64,000 nucleotides of DNA, taken from Gammaproteobacteria bacterium (GTDB lineage: Bacteria; Pseudomonadota; Gammaproteobacteria; SZUA-140). Each line of letters begins with the position of its first letter. Positions within the stretch are counted from its first letter, which is position 1. The position numbers and the translations under genes are program-made. Shown one piece after another: positions 8,376 through 17,359 of the stretch. The stretch spans positions 124,001 to 188,000 of the forward strand of contig WFVD01000006.1 in NCBI GenBank assembly GCA_015491865.1, written 5' to 3'. Under the pieces are notes generated by a model. It did not search any database, was not told the DNA's origin, and saw only the letters and a list, made by a program, of their open reading frames with translations.

Positions 8376-11171
8376 ATGACACAAACCAATAGCTTCAACA
8401 CCGAATCATCCCTCACCGTCAACGGCAAAACGTACCGTTACCACTCACTCGCTGAGTTGCAGAATGCCAATATTGGCGATGTCGACCGCCTCCCTTTTTC
8501 ACTACGCATACTGCTGGAAAATCTGCTGCGCCAAGAAGATGGGGTCGCCGTCAGCAAGGACGATATCGAAGCACTGGTCAACTGGAACGCTAAAGCGACC
8601 CCGGACAAAGAGATATTCTTTATGCCTGCACGTGTTTTGCTGCAGGATTTCACCGGCGTACCTGCGGTTGCCGATCTTGCGGCGATGCGCGCGGCGGTCG
8701 AGCGCCTCGGTGGCGACCCACAGAAAATCAATCCCTTTACCCCGGCTGACCTGGTGATTGACCACTCAGTGCAGATCGATCGCTACGGCAGCAGCGAGGC
8801 GTTTCGTGTCAATGCGATCCGCGAACTGGAACGTAACCGCGAACGTTACAAATTCCTGCGCTGGGGCCAGAACGCACTGAATAACTTCCGTGTTGTACCA
8901 CCCGATAACGGCATTGTTCATCAGATCAACCTGGAGCATCTCGCATCAGTTGCGATGACGAGCGAACGCGATGGCGCAACCTGGGTCTATCCCGACACAC
9001 TGATCGGCACCGACTCTCACAGCACCATGATCAACGGGCTTGGCGTTCTGGGGTGGGGTGTTGGCGGCATTGAGGCCGAAGCGGCGCTGCTTGGGCAGCC
9101 CTGTTCGCTGCTGATCCCACAGGTGGTTGGCTTCCGCCTGAACGGTACACCTGCGGCGGGCGTTACCTCAACCGACATTGTGTTGACCATCACCCAGAAA
9201 CTGCGGGCACACGGCGTAGTCGGCAAGTTTGTCGAATTTTTTGGTCCGGGACTCGCCCATCTCACACTCGCTGATCGCGCCACCATCGCCAACATGGCTC
9301 CCGAATACGGCGCAACCTGCGGCCTCTTTCCGGTCGATGAAAAGACCACCGAATTCCTTGAGCTCTCTGGACGGGGTGCGTCAGCGCCACTGGTTGAGGC
9401 CTATTACAGAGCGCAGCGGATGTGGTATTCGCCCGAACAGGCGACGCCCGACTACTCGGCCGTGCTGGAGTTTGACCTCAGCAGCGTTGAAGCCTGCCTT
9501 GCCGGGCCAAGCCGTCCGCAGGATCGAGTGCTGCTTTCAGAGGTGCGGATGTCCTTCCGCAAGGCACTGATCAAACAGCTGCAACAAAAAGATAGCACCA
9601 TCGAACAGGAGGCGATCAACGACTGGCTCGGCGAAGGGGGACAACCGATGATGACCGCACCGGAGCTGGCGCAGGTTGAGGCGAATGAAGCGCTGGATGA
9701 GTTTGAAAAATGTGTCCCCGTACGCCAGAACGACGGTGTCGCCTATAACCTCTGCCACGGCTCCGTGGTCATCGCATCGATCACCAGCTGTACCAACACC
9801 TCAAATCCGGCTGTGATGATGGCCGCCGGACTCCTGGCACGCAACGCCATCCAGCGCGGCCTGCGCAGTAAGCCGTGGGTAAAAACCAGCCTGGCCCCCG
9901 GCTCACGTGTAGTGACCGACTACCTCACCGATGCCGGCCTGACCCCCTACCTCGAAGGGCTGAACTTTCACCTCGTCGGCTACGGCTGTGCAACCTGCAT
10001 TGGCAACAGCGGCCCGCTACCGGAACATATCACCGAGGCGGTGAAGACCGGCGATCTCTCGGTTGGCGCGGTGCTATCGGGCAACCGTAACTTCGAAGGG
10101 CGCGTTAACGCACATGTGCGAGCGAACTACCTCGCATCACCACCACTGGTCATCGCCTACGCACTGGCGGGCAATCTGAATATCGATCTGGTACGCGACC
10201 CTCTCGGCGTGGACCCCAATGGCGAATATGTCTACCTCAAGGATATCTGGCCGACTCAGCAGGAGATCACCGAGGTGGTTAAACAGTACGTCGGTGCCGA
10301 ACAGTTTGAGCGCAGCTATGCAGATATCTTCAAGGGCGACGAAGGGTGGAATGCGCTCGACGTACCAGAAGGTGATCTCTTTCAATGGCAGGAAGACTCG
10401 ACCTATATTAAGGAGCCTCCATTTTTTGCTGAGCTCTCCCCCACCCCGGCACCTCTAAGCGATATTCGCGGTGCGCGTGTACTGGCGATGCTCGGGGATT
10501 CGGTCACCACTGACCACATCTCACCGGCAGGCTCGATTGCTGAGAACAGCCCGGCGGCAAAATACCTGATTGAGCAGGGCGTCGAACAGAAAGATTTTAA
10601 CTCCTACGGTTCACGCCGGGGTAATCATGAAGTGATGATGCGCGGTACCTTTGCCAACATTCGCCTGCGTAATCTGCTGGCACCAGGCACCGAAGGGGGG
10701 GTAACGCGCCTGCTACCCGAGGGGACTGAAATGTCGATCTACGATGCCTCGGCCAGATACCAGTCTGAAGGAACACCGCTGATTGTCATCGCCGGCAAGG
10801 AGTACGGCACCGGCTCATCGCGTGACTGGGCGGCCAAAGGCCCCAAGCTGCTCGGTATCAATGCGGTAATTGCAGAGAGTTTTGAGCGAATTCACCGCTC
10901 AAATCTGGTCGGCATGGGCATTCTGCCACTTCAGTTCAAAGAGGGTGAGAGCGCAGCAAGCCTGGGACTAAGCGGCGAAGAGACCTTTGCGATTGCGGGA
11001 CTCGATGAGCTGACCCCGGGGCAGATCATCGAGGTTGTCGCCACCACTGCTGATGGCGCTACTCGCTCATTTTCAGCGGTAACACGTATCGACACGGCCA
11101 ATGAGATCGAATATTTTCGCCATGGCGGGATCCTCTCATATGTGTTGCGTCAGACCCTCGCTGCCTCTTAA
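8376..11171 (+). CDS. acnA: Aconitate hydratase AcnA
   Basis: 931 residues, the IRP/AcnA type rather than AcnB. It interconverts citrate and isocitrate in the TCA cycle through a [4Fe-4S] cluster. The three cluster ligands are visible: one cysteine in SCTNTSNP (about 470) and two in GYGCATCIGNSGP (about 536 and 539). The substrate-binding GTGSSRDWAAKGP motif lies in the C-terminal swivel domain. The N-terminus (LPFSLRILLENLLRQED) is typical. The protein is slightly longer than E. coli AcnA. An 11-pair terminator follows directly after the stop codon, inside the next reading frame. Confidence 0.97.
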   Translation: MTQTNSFNTESSLTVNGKTYRYHSLAELQNANIGDVDRLPFSLRILLENLLRQEDGVAVSKDDIEALVNWNAKATPDKEIFFMPARVLLQDFTGVPAVADLAAMRAAVERLGGDPQKINPFTPADLVIDHSVQIDRYGSSEAFRVNAIRELERNRERYKFLRWGQNALNNFRVVPPDNGIVHQINLEHLASVAMTSERDGATWVYPDTLIGTDSHSTMINGLGVLGWGVGGIEAEAALLGQPCSLLIPQVVGFRLNGTPAAGVTSTDIVLTITQKLRAHGVVGKFVEFFGPGLAHLTLADRATIANMAPEYGATCGLFPVDEKTTEFLELSGRGASAPLVEAYYRAQRMWYSPEQATPDYSAVLEFDLSSVEACLAGPSRPQDRVLLSEVRMSFRKALIKQLQQKDSTIEQEAINDWLGEGGQPMMTAPELAQVEANEALDEFEKCVPVRQNDGVAYNLCHGSVVIASITSCTNTSNPAVMMAAGLLARNAIQRGLRSKPWVKTSLAPGSRVVTDYLTDAGLTPYLEGLNFHLVGYGCATCIGNSGPLPEHITEAVKTGDLSVGAVLSGNRNFEGRVNAHVRANYLASPPLVIAYALAGNLNIDLVRDPLGVDPNGEYVYLKDIWPTQQEITEVVKQYVGAEQFERSYADIFKGDEGWNALDVPEGDLFQWQEDSTYIKEPPFFAELSPTPAPLSDIRGARVLAMLGDSVTTDHISPAGSIAENSPAAKYLIEQGVEQKDFNSYGSRRGNHEVMMRGTFANIRLRNLLAPGTEGGVTRLLPEGTEMSIYDASARYQSEGTPLIVIAGKEYGTGSSRDWAAKGPKLLGINAVIAESFERIHRSNLVGMGILPLQFKEGESAASLGLSGEETFAIAGLDELTPGQIIEVVATTADGATRSFSAVTRIDTANEIEYFRHGGILSYVLRQTLAAS

Positions 11172-11948
11172 GTGTTGCCACAAATTGCGCCCAGGGCGCT
11201 GAGCATTCTGCTCAGCGCCTTTTTCATCTCCCCTGCAAACGCTATCGTCAACATTGAAGAGATGCGCCCCCCTCAACAGAAAGATGGCTGGCGAGGCAAT
11301 GTCACGCTCTCCATCAGCGGCGACTCGGGTAATACGGAGACATCAGGTTTTACCGCCAGTGGCCAGCTCTTCTGGCAACAGGCTCATGTCACTCGTCTGA
11401 TTGCCACTAGCTACAGCTACGGTGAAAATAGTCGTAACCGCAACACCAACAAAGGCTTTATCCATCTCCGCCACATCAGCCAGCAAACCGCTAACATGGC
11501 ATTTGAGCGCTTTGCCCAGGCGACACGTAATGAGTTCTCGCGCCTTTCACTGCGTGCGTTGGTGGGCGGCGGCGCACGCATCACTCTGTTAAAAAATCGT
11601 AGCGACGCCATCTATCTCGGCACAGCTGTTTTTTATCTCAGTGAAACATTAGAGCCGCGCCCCACGCTCACTGATGATGGCACTGAGAAGTTCTGGCGCG
11701 GCAACTTCTATCTCGCACTACGCTATCAGATTAATGAGCAGCTGCATGCTACCAGCACCACTTACTATCAACCTGCTCTCGCGAATGGCAACGACTATCG
11801 CATCCTCGAGGAGGGAAACCTCAGGGTCAGGCTCGCAAACCAGCTGGATCTGAAGCTTTCCATCGAGATCACTCACGACAGTGAGCCTCCTCAGTCGGTT
11901 AAACCTACCGATATTAGCTATAAAACAGGCGTGGAATACCGTTTCTGA
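11172..11948 (+). CDS. DUF481 (YdiY-like) outer-membrane protein
   Basis: 258 residues. A GTG start directly abuts the acnA stop. The first 24 residues form a good Sec signal peptide (hydrophobic LSILLSAFFIS, cleavage after ANA). The mature protein alternates polar and apolar residues as in a beta barrel (WRGNVTLSISGDSGNTETSGF) and ends YKTGVEYRF, with a C-terminal phenylalanine as in outer-membrane proteins. This matches the DUF481/YdiY salt-induced outer membrane family of unknown function. Oddly, the signal-peptide codons are themselves a strong intrinsic terminator, so expression may depend on read-through, on an unseen start, or on translation suppressing termination. Confidence 0.75.
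   Translation: MLPQIAPRALSILLSAFFISPANAIVNIEEMRPPQQKDGWRGNVTLSISGDSGNTETSGFTASGQLFWQQAHVTRLIATSYSYGENSRNRNTNKGFIHLRHISQQTANMAFERFAQATRNEFSRLSLRALVGGGARITLLKNRSDAIYLGTAVFYLSETLEPRPTLTDDGTEKFWRGNFYLALRYQINEQLHATSTTYYQPALANGNDYRILEEGNLRVRLANQLDLKLSIEITHDSEPPQSVKPTDISYKTGVEYRF
11195..11224 (+). terminator. acnA intrinsic terminator lying inside the DUF481 signal-peptide codons
   Basis: A perfect 11-pair stem, GGCGCTGAGCA with TGCTCAGCGCC, a three-base loop and five T residues. It begins 23 bases after the acnA stop codon, the normal place for a terminator, yet also encodes residues about 8-18 of the next protein. Confidence 0.85.
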
Positions 11949-12130
11949 CCCGCGCTATATTTGCATCTGCCCTATTCAGCCGCACCGTTGCCTGTCAATT
12001 TTATGGCGAGCCAGCCGCCGCCTGTGTATAATGATTTCTTAGGAAACCAGACAAAACGAAGAATAATATATATCCTGAGTTTAGAGGGGACTCTCTCAAA
12101 ATAACTTTTGGTACTCGTGGAGGAAGCGAA

Positions 12131-12427
12131 ATGGCGGCTGAGCTTAGAAAATATCCCCGTATCAATACGGCACTTGAAATCAACTATTCAATGGATGAAT
12201 CTAGCAGTGGGGCCGACGCCGTAACAAATCAGTTGATAGGTACGGTTACCGATCTCAGCAAAAGTGGCGCAGGTCTGCTGGTTGACCAGCCACATCGCCC
12301 CGATGACCTTGTCCGCCTCGAAGGTGTTGGCGGCGCAACAAAACCACTGAACAGCGTGGTTAAATGGGTCAGAAAAAGCCAGGGGAAATACCGTATTGGG
12401 GTAAAGTTCGTTCGAACACCAGCCTGA
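12131..12427 (+). CDS. PilZ-domain cyclic-di-GMP binding protein
   Basis: 98 residues making up one PilZ domain. The c-di-GMP contacts are present: RxxxR as R6-x3-R10 (RKYPR), and DxSxxG as D41-x-S43-x2-G46 (DLSKSGAG). The barrel follows to GVKFVRTPA. A GGAGG site seven bases before the ATG supports the start. The gene stands alone and ends just before a 15-pair inverted repeat. As a single-domain PilZ protein it probably acts as an adaptor that changes a partner's activity when c-di-GMP is bound. The partner is not evident here. Confidence 0.9.
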   Translation: MAAELRKYPRINTALEINYSMDESSSGADAVTNQLIGTVTDLSKSGAGLLVDQPHRPDDLVRLEGVGGATKPLNSVVKWVRKSQGKYRIGVKFVRTPA

Positions 12428-12435
12428 TACCCAGC

Positions 12436-12469
12436 CCCATTGTCTCGCTTAATCAAGCGAGACAATGGG
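12436..12469. terminator. Perfect 15-pair inverted repeat after the PilZ gene
   Basis: CCCATTGTCTCGCTT pairs exactly with AAGCGAGACAATGGG around a four-base AATC loop. It starts nine bases after the PilZ stop. There is no T-run on either strand, so it may stabilise the transcript end or terminate weakly. A protein-binding palindrome is an alternative. Confidence 0.5.
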
Positions 12470-12622
12470 ATGAAGCTTCACATCTCGCATTACAGCCAGC
12501 ACTGAATAGCTGTTAGTCACTTCAGTCGCAACATCCCACACCAGCCAAACACCTGAAACTTTTTCACAGCTACTCTACAATAGGCGCTTTAGATAGCCTT
12601 AATCGATTTGGAGTGCCTGTTT

Positions 12623-13459
12623 GTGAAACTCACCACCGCAGAATTCAGAGACTGGAAACACAAAAGCATCACCCTGCTGGGAATGTCAGGGGTCGGTAAA
12701 ACACGCCTCTCAACGATGCTGCGCGATAACTGGTTTCACTATTCAGGTGACTACCGCATCGGCACCCGTTATCTGGACGAGCCAATCCTCGACAATATCA
12801 AACAGCAGGCGATGCGGGTTGAGTTTTTACGGGATCTGCTGCGCACCGATTCTATCTATATCGCCAACAACCTCTCGGTCGATAACCTCAAACCGGTCGC
12901 AAGTTTCCTGGGCAAGCTGGGCAATCCTGAGCTGGGGGGGCTGGCGCTACCAAAGTTCAAACGCCGTCAGGCGCTGCACCACAAAGCAGAAGTGCTGGCG
13001 ATGCGCGATGTGCCGGAATTCATCAACAAGGCACAGGAGATCTACGGCTATAACCATTTCATCAACGATGCCGGCGGCAGTGTGTGTGAGCTGGATGATG
13101 AAAAGACACTGAAGATGCTCAGCGAAAACACCTTGATCATCTACATCAAGGCGACCGAGCAGGATGAGAAGGCGCTGATTCGCCGCGCTGAATTAGACCC
13201 CAAACCGCTCTACTATCGCGAGGCATTTCTCGACGAACAGCTGGCTGCTTATATGGCGGAGCGCTCGCTGGCGTATGTAGCACAGATCGACCCCGACGAT
13301 TTTGTGCGCTGGGTCTTTCCACGCCTCTTCTATTCACGCATTCCACGTTATGAGGCGATCGCTGAGAAGTATGGCTACACCATCACCACCACCGATCTCG
13401 CCCAGGTACGGTGCGAACAGGACTTCATTGCGCTGATTGAAAAAGCGCTCCAGAGATAA
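12623..13459 (+). CDS. P-loop ATPase, conserved protein linked to metA
   Basis: About 278 residues with a clear Walker A motif GMSGVGKT at 20-27 near the N-terminus. The rest (FINDAGGSVCELDDE near 150, ADP-like helical C-terminus) resembles conserved bacterial ATPases of unknown function. LLIIYIK-like strands and the DAGG motif suggest a nucleoside-kinase-like fold. I chose the GTG at 12623 because GGAG lies nine bases upstream; a TTG at 12608 would place that site inside the gene. It is followed after eight bases by metA, implying an operon. The link to methionine synthesis is inferred from position only. Confidence 0.7.
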   Translation: MKLTTAEFRDWKHKSITLLGMSGVGKTRLSTMLRDNWFHYSGDYRIGTRYLDEPILDNIKQQAMRVEFLRDLLRTDSIYIANNLSVDNLKPVASFLGKLGNPELGGLALPKFKRRQALHHKAEVLAMRDVPEFINKAQEIYGYNHFINDAGGSVCELDDEKTLKMLSENTLIIYIKATEQDEKALIRRAELDPKPLYYREAFLDEQLAAYMAERSLAYVAQIDPDDFVRWVFPRLFYSRIPRYEAIAEKYGYTITTTDLAQVRCEQDFIALIEKALQR

Positions 13460-13467
13460 CGACCGAC

Positions 13468-14535
13468 ATGCCGTTAGTTGCCAATAGTAACCTGCCCACT
13501 TTTAAACGCCTTGAAGCGATTGGTGAAACGATCATTCCGGGTGACAACGCGATCCACCAGGATATCCGCGAGCTACATATCGGGCTGCTCAACATGATGC
13601 CGGACTCGGCTCTCTCGGCCACCGAGCGGCAGTTCTTTCGCCTTGTGGGTGAATCGAACCAGATCGCACAGTTCTATATGCACCCCTTCACACTGCCAGA
13701 GCTGCCGCGTGGCGATACAGGCCTCGCCCATGTGGCGCAGTATTACGAAACTTTTGAGACGATCAAGCAGCAGGGGCTAGACGCGCTAATCATAACCGGC
13801 GCTAATGTCACCCAGCCTGACCTTGCGATGGAGCCTTTCTGGAAACCGCTGGACGAGATCATCGAATGGGCCTATGAGAATGTCACATCAACACTCTGTT
13901 CCTGTCTCGCTACCCATGCGGTGATGCAGGCGCGTTACGGGCAGAAACGTCAGCACATGGGGGCTAAACGCTGGGGGGTCTACCCCCATTATCTGGTTGA
14001 TCGTGAACACCCACTTGTGGCGGGGGTGAATACCCGCTTTGATGTACCCCATTCGCGCTATAACAATATCAGCCGCGAGCAGTTTGAGGCTGCTGGATTA
14101 AAGGTACTGGTGGAAAGCGCGCAAGCCGGCGTACATCTCGCCGTCAGCGAAGATCTGTTTCGCATCGTCTTTTTTCAGGGCCACCCTGAGTATGACATCA
14201 TCAGCCTGTTAAAAGAGTATAAGCGTGAAGTGGCGCGTTTTATAGCGCGCGCGCGCAGTGACTATCCTCCGGTGCCTGATAACTACTTTACACAACAGAG
14301 CGCAGCGATTCTGGAAGAGCATAGAGAGCGGGTGATCGCAGCAATGGCGGATAATAACAGCCCACCACCGTTTCCCGAAACGCTGATCACGGAGTCGCTC
14401 GATAACACCTGGCACGACACCGCTGAAGCGGTACTCAACAACTGGATCGGTAAGGTTTATCAGCTCACCAACATTAACCGCAACAGACCTTTCCAGCCTC
14501 ATATCGACCCTAACGATCCGCTTGGATTAAAATAG
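13468..14535 (+). CDS. metA: MetA-family homoserine O-acyltransferase
   Basis: 355 residues, longer than E. coli MetA (309). It would transfer a succinyl (or acetyl) group to homoserine, the first committed step of methionine synthesis. The class I glutamine-amidotransferase-like fold shows the nucleophile C146 in TLCSCLATHA, and the catalytic H239 and E241 in FFQGHPEYD. The region around the nucleophile differs from E. coli (CLATHA in place of CWAVQA), marking a divergent subgroup. Acyl-donor specificity cannot be read safely. The C-terminal tail after residue 265 is extended. The gene lies right behind the P-loop ATPase gene. Confidence 0.85.
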   Translation: MPLVANSNLPTFKRLEAIGETIIPGDNAIHQDIRELHIGLLNMMPDSALSATERQFFRLVGESNQIAQFYMHPFTLPELPRGDTGLAHVAQYYETFETIKQQGLDALIITGANVTQPDLAMEPFWKPLDEIIEWAYENVTSTLCSCLATHAVMQARYGQKRQHMGAKRWGVYPHYLVDREHPLVAGVNTRFDVPHSRYNNISREQFEAAGLKVLVESAQAGVHLAVSEDLFRIVFFQGHPEYDIISLLKEYKREVARFIARARSDYPPVPDNYFTQQSAAILEEHRERVIAAMADNNSPPPFPETLITESLDNTWHDTAEAVLNNWIGKVYQLTNINRNRPFQPHIDPNDPLGLK

Positions 14536-14670
14536 TACAACTTCAGGTAATGACTGTTGATCGCAACGAAAAGATAGTATTAACCACTTTTTTCTGATGG
14601 AATAGCACTCTTTTCCATTCAGGGTTTATTCAGTTTCATTCAGCTATCTTCAACCTTAGAGAAAGGATAT

Positions 14671-14694
14671 TTCGACCTTGGGGGCAGGGTCGAA
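14671..14694 (+). promoter_or_regulatory. Leader hairpin upstream of cytochrome c
   Basis: TTCGACC and GGTCGAA form a seven-pair stem around a ten-base G-rich loop, about 70 bases before the cytochrome c start. It has no T-run. It could be a 5' leader stabiliser or operator; I assign no function. Confidence 0.3.
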
Positions 14695-14761
14695 TTGAGG
14701 CGTTTCTTAATTACCGCCTGATTAGTTACAAAACCTATATCTTATAACTGAGGAGAAAACT

Positions 14762-15070
14762 ATGAAAAGAATTATTTCTGCTGCGGTCCTAGCATCTGCA
14801 TTCATTGCCGCACCTGCAATGGCTGACCTTGATCTAGCCAAGAAGAGTGGCTGCCTGGCATGTCACAGTGTTGATAAAAAAGTTGTTGGACCAGCATGGA
14901 AAGATGTTGCTGCCAGTGGCGCTGATCGTGCTCGCATTATTGCTACCATTTCAAAAGGCGGTAAAGGTAACTGGACAGCTGTAACTGGCGGCGTTCCGAT
15001 GCCTCCATACTCACCACGTGTTTCTGATGCAAACATCGAAGCACTGGCCGACTTCATCCTCGGTCTATAA
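14762..15070 (+). CDS. Periplasmic class I cytochrome c (c551/c552-like)
   Basis: 102 residues. A Sec signal peptide ends at AMA (residue 21). The mature protein has one covalent haem site, C31-LA-C34-H35, and the distal ligand M80 in GGVPMPPY, the layout of small cytochromes c551/c552. VGPAWKDVA after the haem site is the usual conserved stretch. It would shuttle electrons in the periplasm between a bc1-type donor and a terminal oxidase or reductase. Its own GAGGAG ribosome binding site and a strong terminator show it is a single-gene transcript, probably highly expressed. Confidence 0.92.
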   Translation: MKRIISAAVLASAFIAAPAMADLDLAKKSGCLACHSVDKKVVGPAWKDVAASGADRARIIATISKGGKGNWTAVTGGVPMPPYSPRVSDANIEALADFILGL

Positions 15071-15106
15071 GTAAGCAAAAGGATAGCAATTACGCTGTTC
15101 CTTTAT

Positions 15107-15147
15107 CCCGGCCTTCCCCCCACCCCCCCCTTAGGCCGGGTTTTTTT
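15107..15147 (+). terminator. Intrinsic terminator after cytochrome c
   Basis: CCCGGCCT (15107-15114) pairs with AGGCCGGG (15133-15140) across a C-rich 18-base loop, followed by seven T residues. Confidence 0.85.
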
Positions 15148-15235
15148 ACCTCTAATCTGTTCCCGCTAGCGCTACTCTCTCAACGTCAATCCGGGTATGC
15201 TTACCTCTCCCACTCTGTAATGGTTGAGATCGATT

Positions 15236-15913
15236 GTGCGAGTTTTAATTGTTGAAGATGAAGAAGAGCTGCGCCTGCAGCTACACCACCGACTGGTCGG
15301 TAGCGGTTATGCCGTCGATGTCGCTGAAAATGGCGAAGAGGGAAAATATATCGGCAAAGAGTTTCCGATTGATGTTGCCGTCGTAGACATTGGCCTGCCA
15401 AATATGTCTGGTATCGAGATGATTCGTAAACTGCGCGAACTGGGCAAAGACTTTCCGATATTGATCCTCACAGCTCGAGGGCGCTGGCAAGATAAGGTTG
15501 AAGGGCTTGAGGCGGGCGCTGATGACTACCTGGTGAAGCCGTTTCATATGGAAGAGCTCGAGGCGCGCCTCAAGGCACTGCTACGACGAGCAGCGGGGGT
15601 ATCACAATCCACCATCACCTCCGGCCCTATCACGCTTAATATCACCACCCAGGAAGTGACGCTCGACGGCGCACTGCTCGACCTGACCGCCTATGAATTT
15701 AAAGTGCTGGAATACCTGATGCTCAATGCCGGACAGGTTATTTCTAAGACGGTACTTACTGAGCATATTTATGCGCAGGACTACGACCGAGACAGCAATG
15801 TGATTGAAGTGTTTATAGGCCGCCTGCGCCGAAAACTCGACCCCTGTAACGAGATAAAACCGATCGAAACCCTGCGTGGACGAGGCTATCGCTTCAACCT
15901 GATCAAAGAATGA
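15236..15913 (+). CDS. OmpR/PhoP-family response regulator
   Basis: About 225 residues: receiver domain with acidic pocket E7-D8, phospho-acceptor D51 in VVDIGLPNMSG and lysine in DYLVKPF, then a winged-helix DNA-binding domain (LTAYEFKVLEYLM, YDRDSNVIEVFIGRLRRKL, RGRGYRF). I chose the GTG that begins VRVLIVEDEEE; an in-frame TTG four codons earlier is less likely. It overlaps the downstream sensor kinase by four bases (ATGA), so they are made together. The pair resembles PhoP/PhoQ. It would activate or repress promoters after phosphorylation; target genes are unknown. Confidence 0.9.
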   Translation: MRVLIVEDEEELRLQLHHRLVGSGYAVDVAENGEEGKYIGKEFPIDVAVVDIGLPNMSGIEMIRKLRELGKDFPILILTARGRWQDKVEGLEAGADDYLVKPFHMEELEARLKALLRRAAGVSQSTITSGPITLNITTQEVTLDGALLDLTAYEFKVLEYLMLNAGQVISKTVLTEHIYAQDYDRDSNVIEVFIGRLRRKLDPCNEIKPIETLRGRGYRFNLIKE

Positions 15914-17286
15914 CCCCGCCCTCAATCAACACCCGCATGTTAATCGCTGCCGGTTTTATTCTGGCAGGTTTTCTCAGCATCACCGGCATCACACTGGAGC
16001 GCGCCTACCGCATCAGCGCTGAAGATGCGTTAAAAGAGCGGATGATGATTCACCTGAGTGTCCTGATCGCCTCACTTGACCAGGATGAACAGGGCAACAT
16101 TCACATGATCTATGCGCTGCCCGAACCGCGCTTCTTCACACCCGGCTCAGGACTCTACGCCAAAATCATCAGAAACAACGGTGACATTCTATGGTCTTCA
16201 CCCTCCATGCTCGGCATGGAGATCGCATCGCTCGACGGTTTTTCGCGTGGTGATCAGCAGTTTGAACATATTTTTTCAGCCTCAGGTAAACCACTCCTCT
16301 CGCTCAGCATCGGGCTAACGTGGGGGGAGCATGACAGTACCAATGAAGGTTACACCTTCGTTGTCATCGAAGACCTAGGGCGTATCGAGCAACAGGTCAA
16401 ACACTTCCGCCACAATCTCTGGATATCGCTGGGCGGTTTAACGGTGGTACTGTTAATTATGCTGACGCTGATTCTGCGCTGGGGCCTCACACCGCTACGT
16501 AGAGCTGCCAGAGAGATCGGTGAGATTGAAGCAGGCAAGCACCGGGAAATTGAAGGAGAATACCCCAAGGAGCTTAGCGGCCTTACCAACAACATCAACG
16601 CTCTGATTCGTACCAACAGCGAACATGAATCACGCTACACCGCCAGCCTCGGCGACCTGGCCCACAGCCTGAAAACACCTCTCGCCGTGTTGCGTGGCGC
16701 AGTCGAAGCGAGTGACAGCTCAATTGAAACATTGCGTAAAACTATCGAAGAGCAGATCCAGCGTATGGATCAGATCGTACAGTACCAGCTACAGCGTGCG
16801 GCCACCTCCGGGCGCACCGCACTCACGGCACCCATTAATCCCGAACGTATCGCTAACAAGGTGTTCAACGCACTCAACAAGGTTTATGCCGACAAAAAGG
16901 TCGAAGGAAACCTCAATATCAACACCACACACGAACTCCACATCGAAGAAGGGGACCTGATGGAGCTGCTCGGCAACCTGGTCGATAACGCCTATAAATG
17001 GTGCCAGAGACGCGTCGAAATTACGCTGTCGCTTGAACAGAACCCCCATCATGCCAGCCGGACAACACGCCTCTTGATCGAAGTGGCCGATGATGGCCCT
17101 GGCATTTCACAGCAGCTTCAGGACAAAGTGGTGCAACGAGGCTGGCGACGAAGTGAAGAGGCCATTACCGGCCACGGGCTGGGGCTTGCGCTCGTCAGTG
17201 ACATTGTGAATCTCTATGATGGCGAGTTAAAGATTAAACAGTCACCGCTGGGCGGCGCGCTGATTCAGATTTACCTGCCCCTCTAA
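15910..17286 (+). CDS. PhoQ-like sensor histidine kinase
   Basis: 458 residues. One membrane span (about 10-30), a periplasmic sensor part to about residue 167, a second span (170-192), a HAMP linker (LTPLRRAAREIGEIEAG), the dimerisation helix with phospho-histidine H252 in DLAHSLKTPL, and an ATPase domain with N (LVDNAYKW), DDGPGI and GHGLGLALV. The periplasmic domain resembles PhoQ by arrangement, but I do not see the acidic patch that binds divalent cations, so its signal is open. It autophosphorylates and passes phosphate to D51 of the upstream regulator. Confidence 0.9.
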   Translation: MTPPSINTRMLIAAGFILAGFLSITGITLERAYRISAEDALKERMMIHLSVLIASLDQDEQGNIHMIYALPEPRFFTPGSGLYAKIIRNNGDILWSSPSMLGMEIASLDGFSRGDQQFEHIFSASGKPLLSLSIGLTWGEHDSTNEGYTFVVIEDLGRIEQQVKHFRHNLWISLGGLTVVLLIMLTLILRWGLTPLRRAAREIGEIEAGKHREIEGEYPKELSGLTNNINALIRTNSEHESRYTASLGDLAHSLKTPLAVLRGAVEASDSSIETLRKTIEEQIQRMDQIVQYQLQRAATSGRTALTAPINPERIANKVFNALNKVYADKKVEGNLNINTTHELHIEEGDLMELLGNLVDNAYKWCQRRVEITLSLEQNPHHASRTTRLLIEVADDGPGISQQLQDKVVQRGWRRSEEAITGHGLGLALVSDIVNLYDGELKIKQSPLGGALIQIYLPL

Positions 17287-17359
17287 GCCACCGGTCACCT
17301 CTGAAACAGTACAGAGCCAACAGATCTTCAACGTACGCTGAGGCCACCCAGAATGGTCA

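Noticed and set aside
15107-15147. C-rich loop as an i-motif or special element
   Set aside because: It is simply the loop of a standard intrinsic terminator after cytochrome c.
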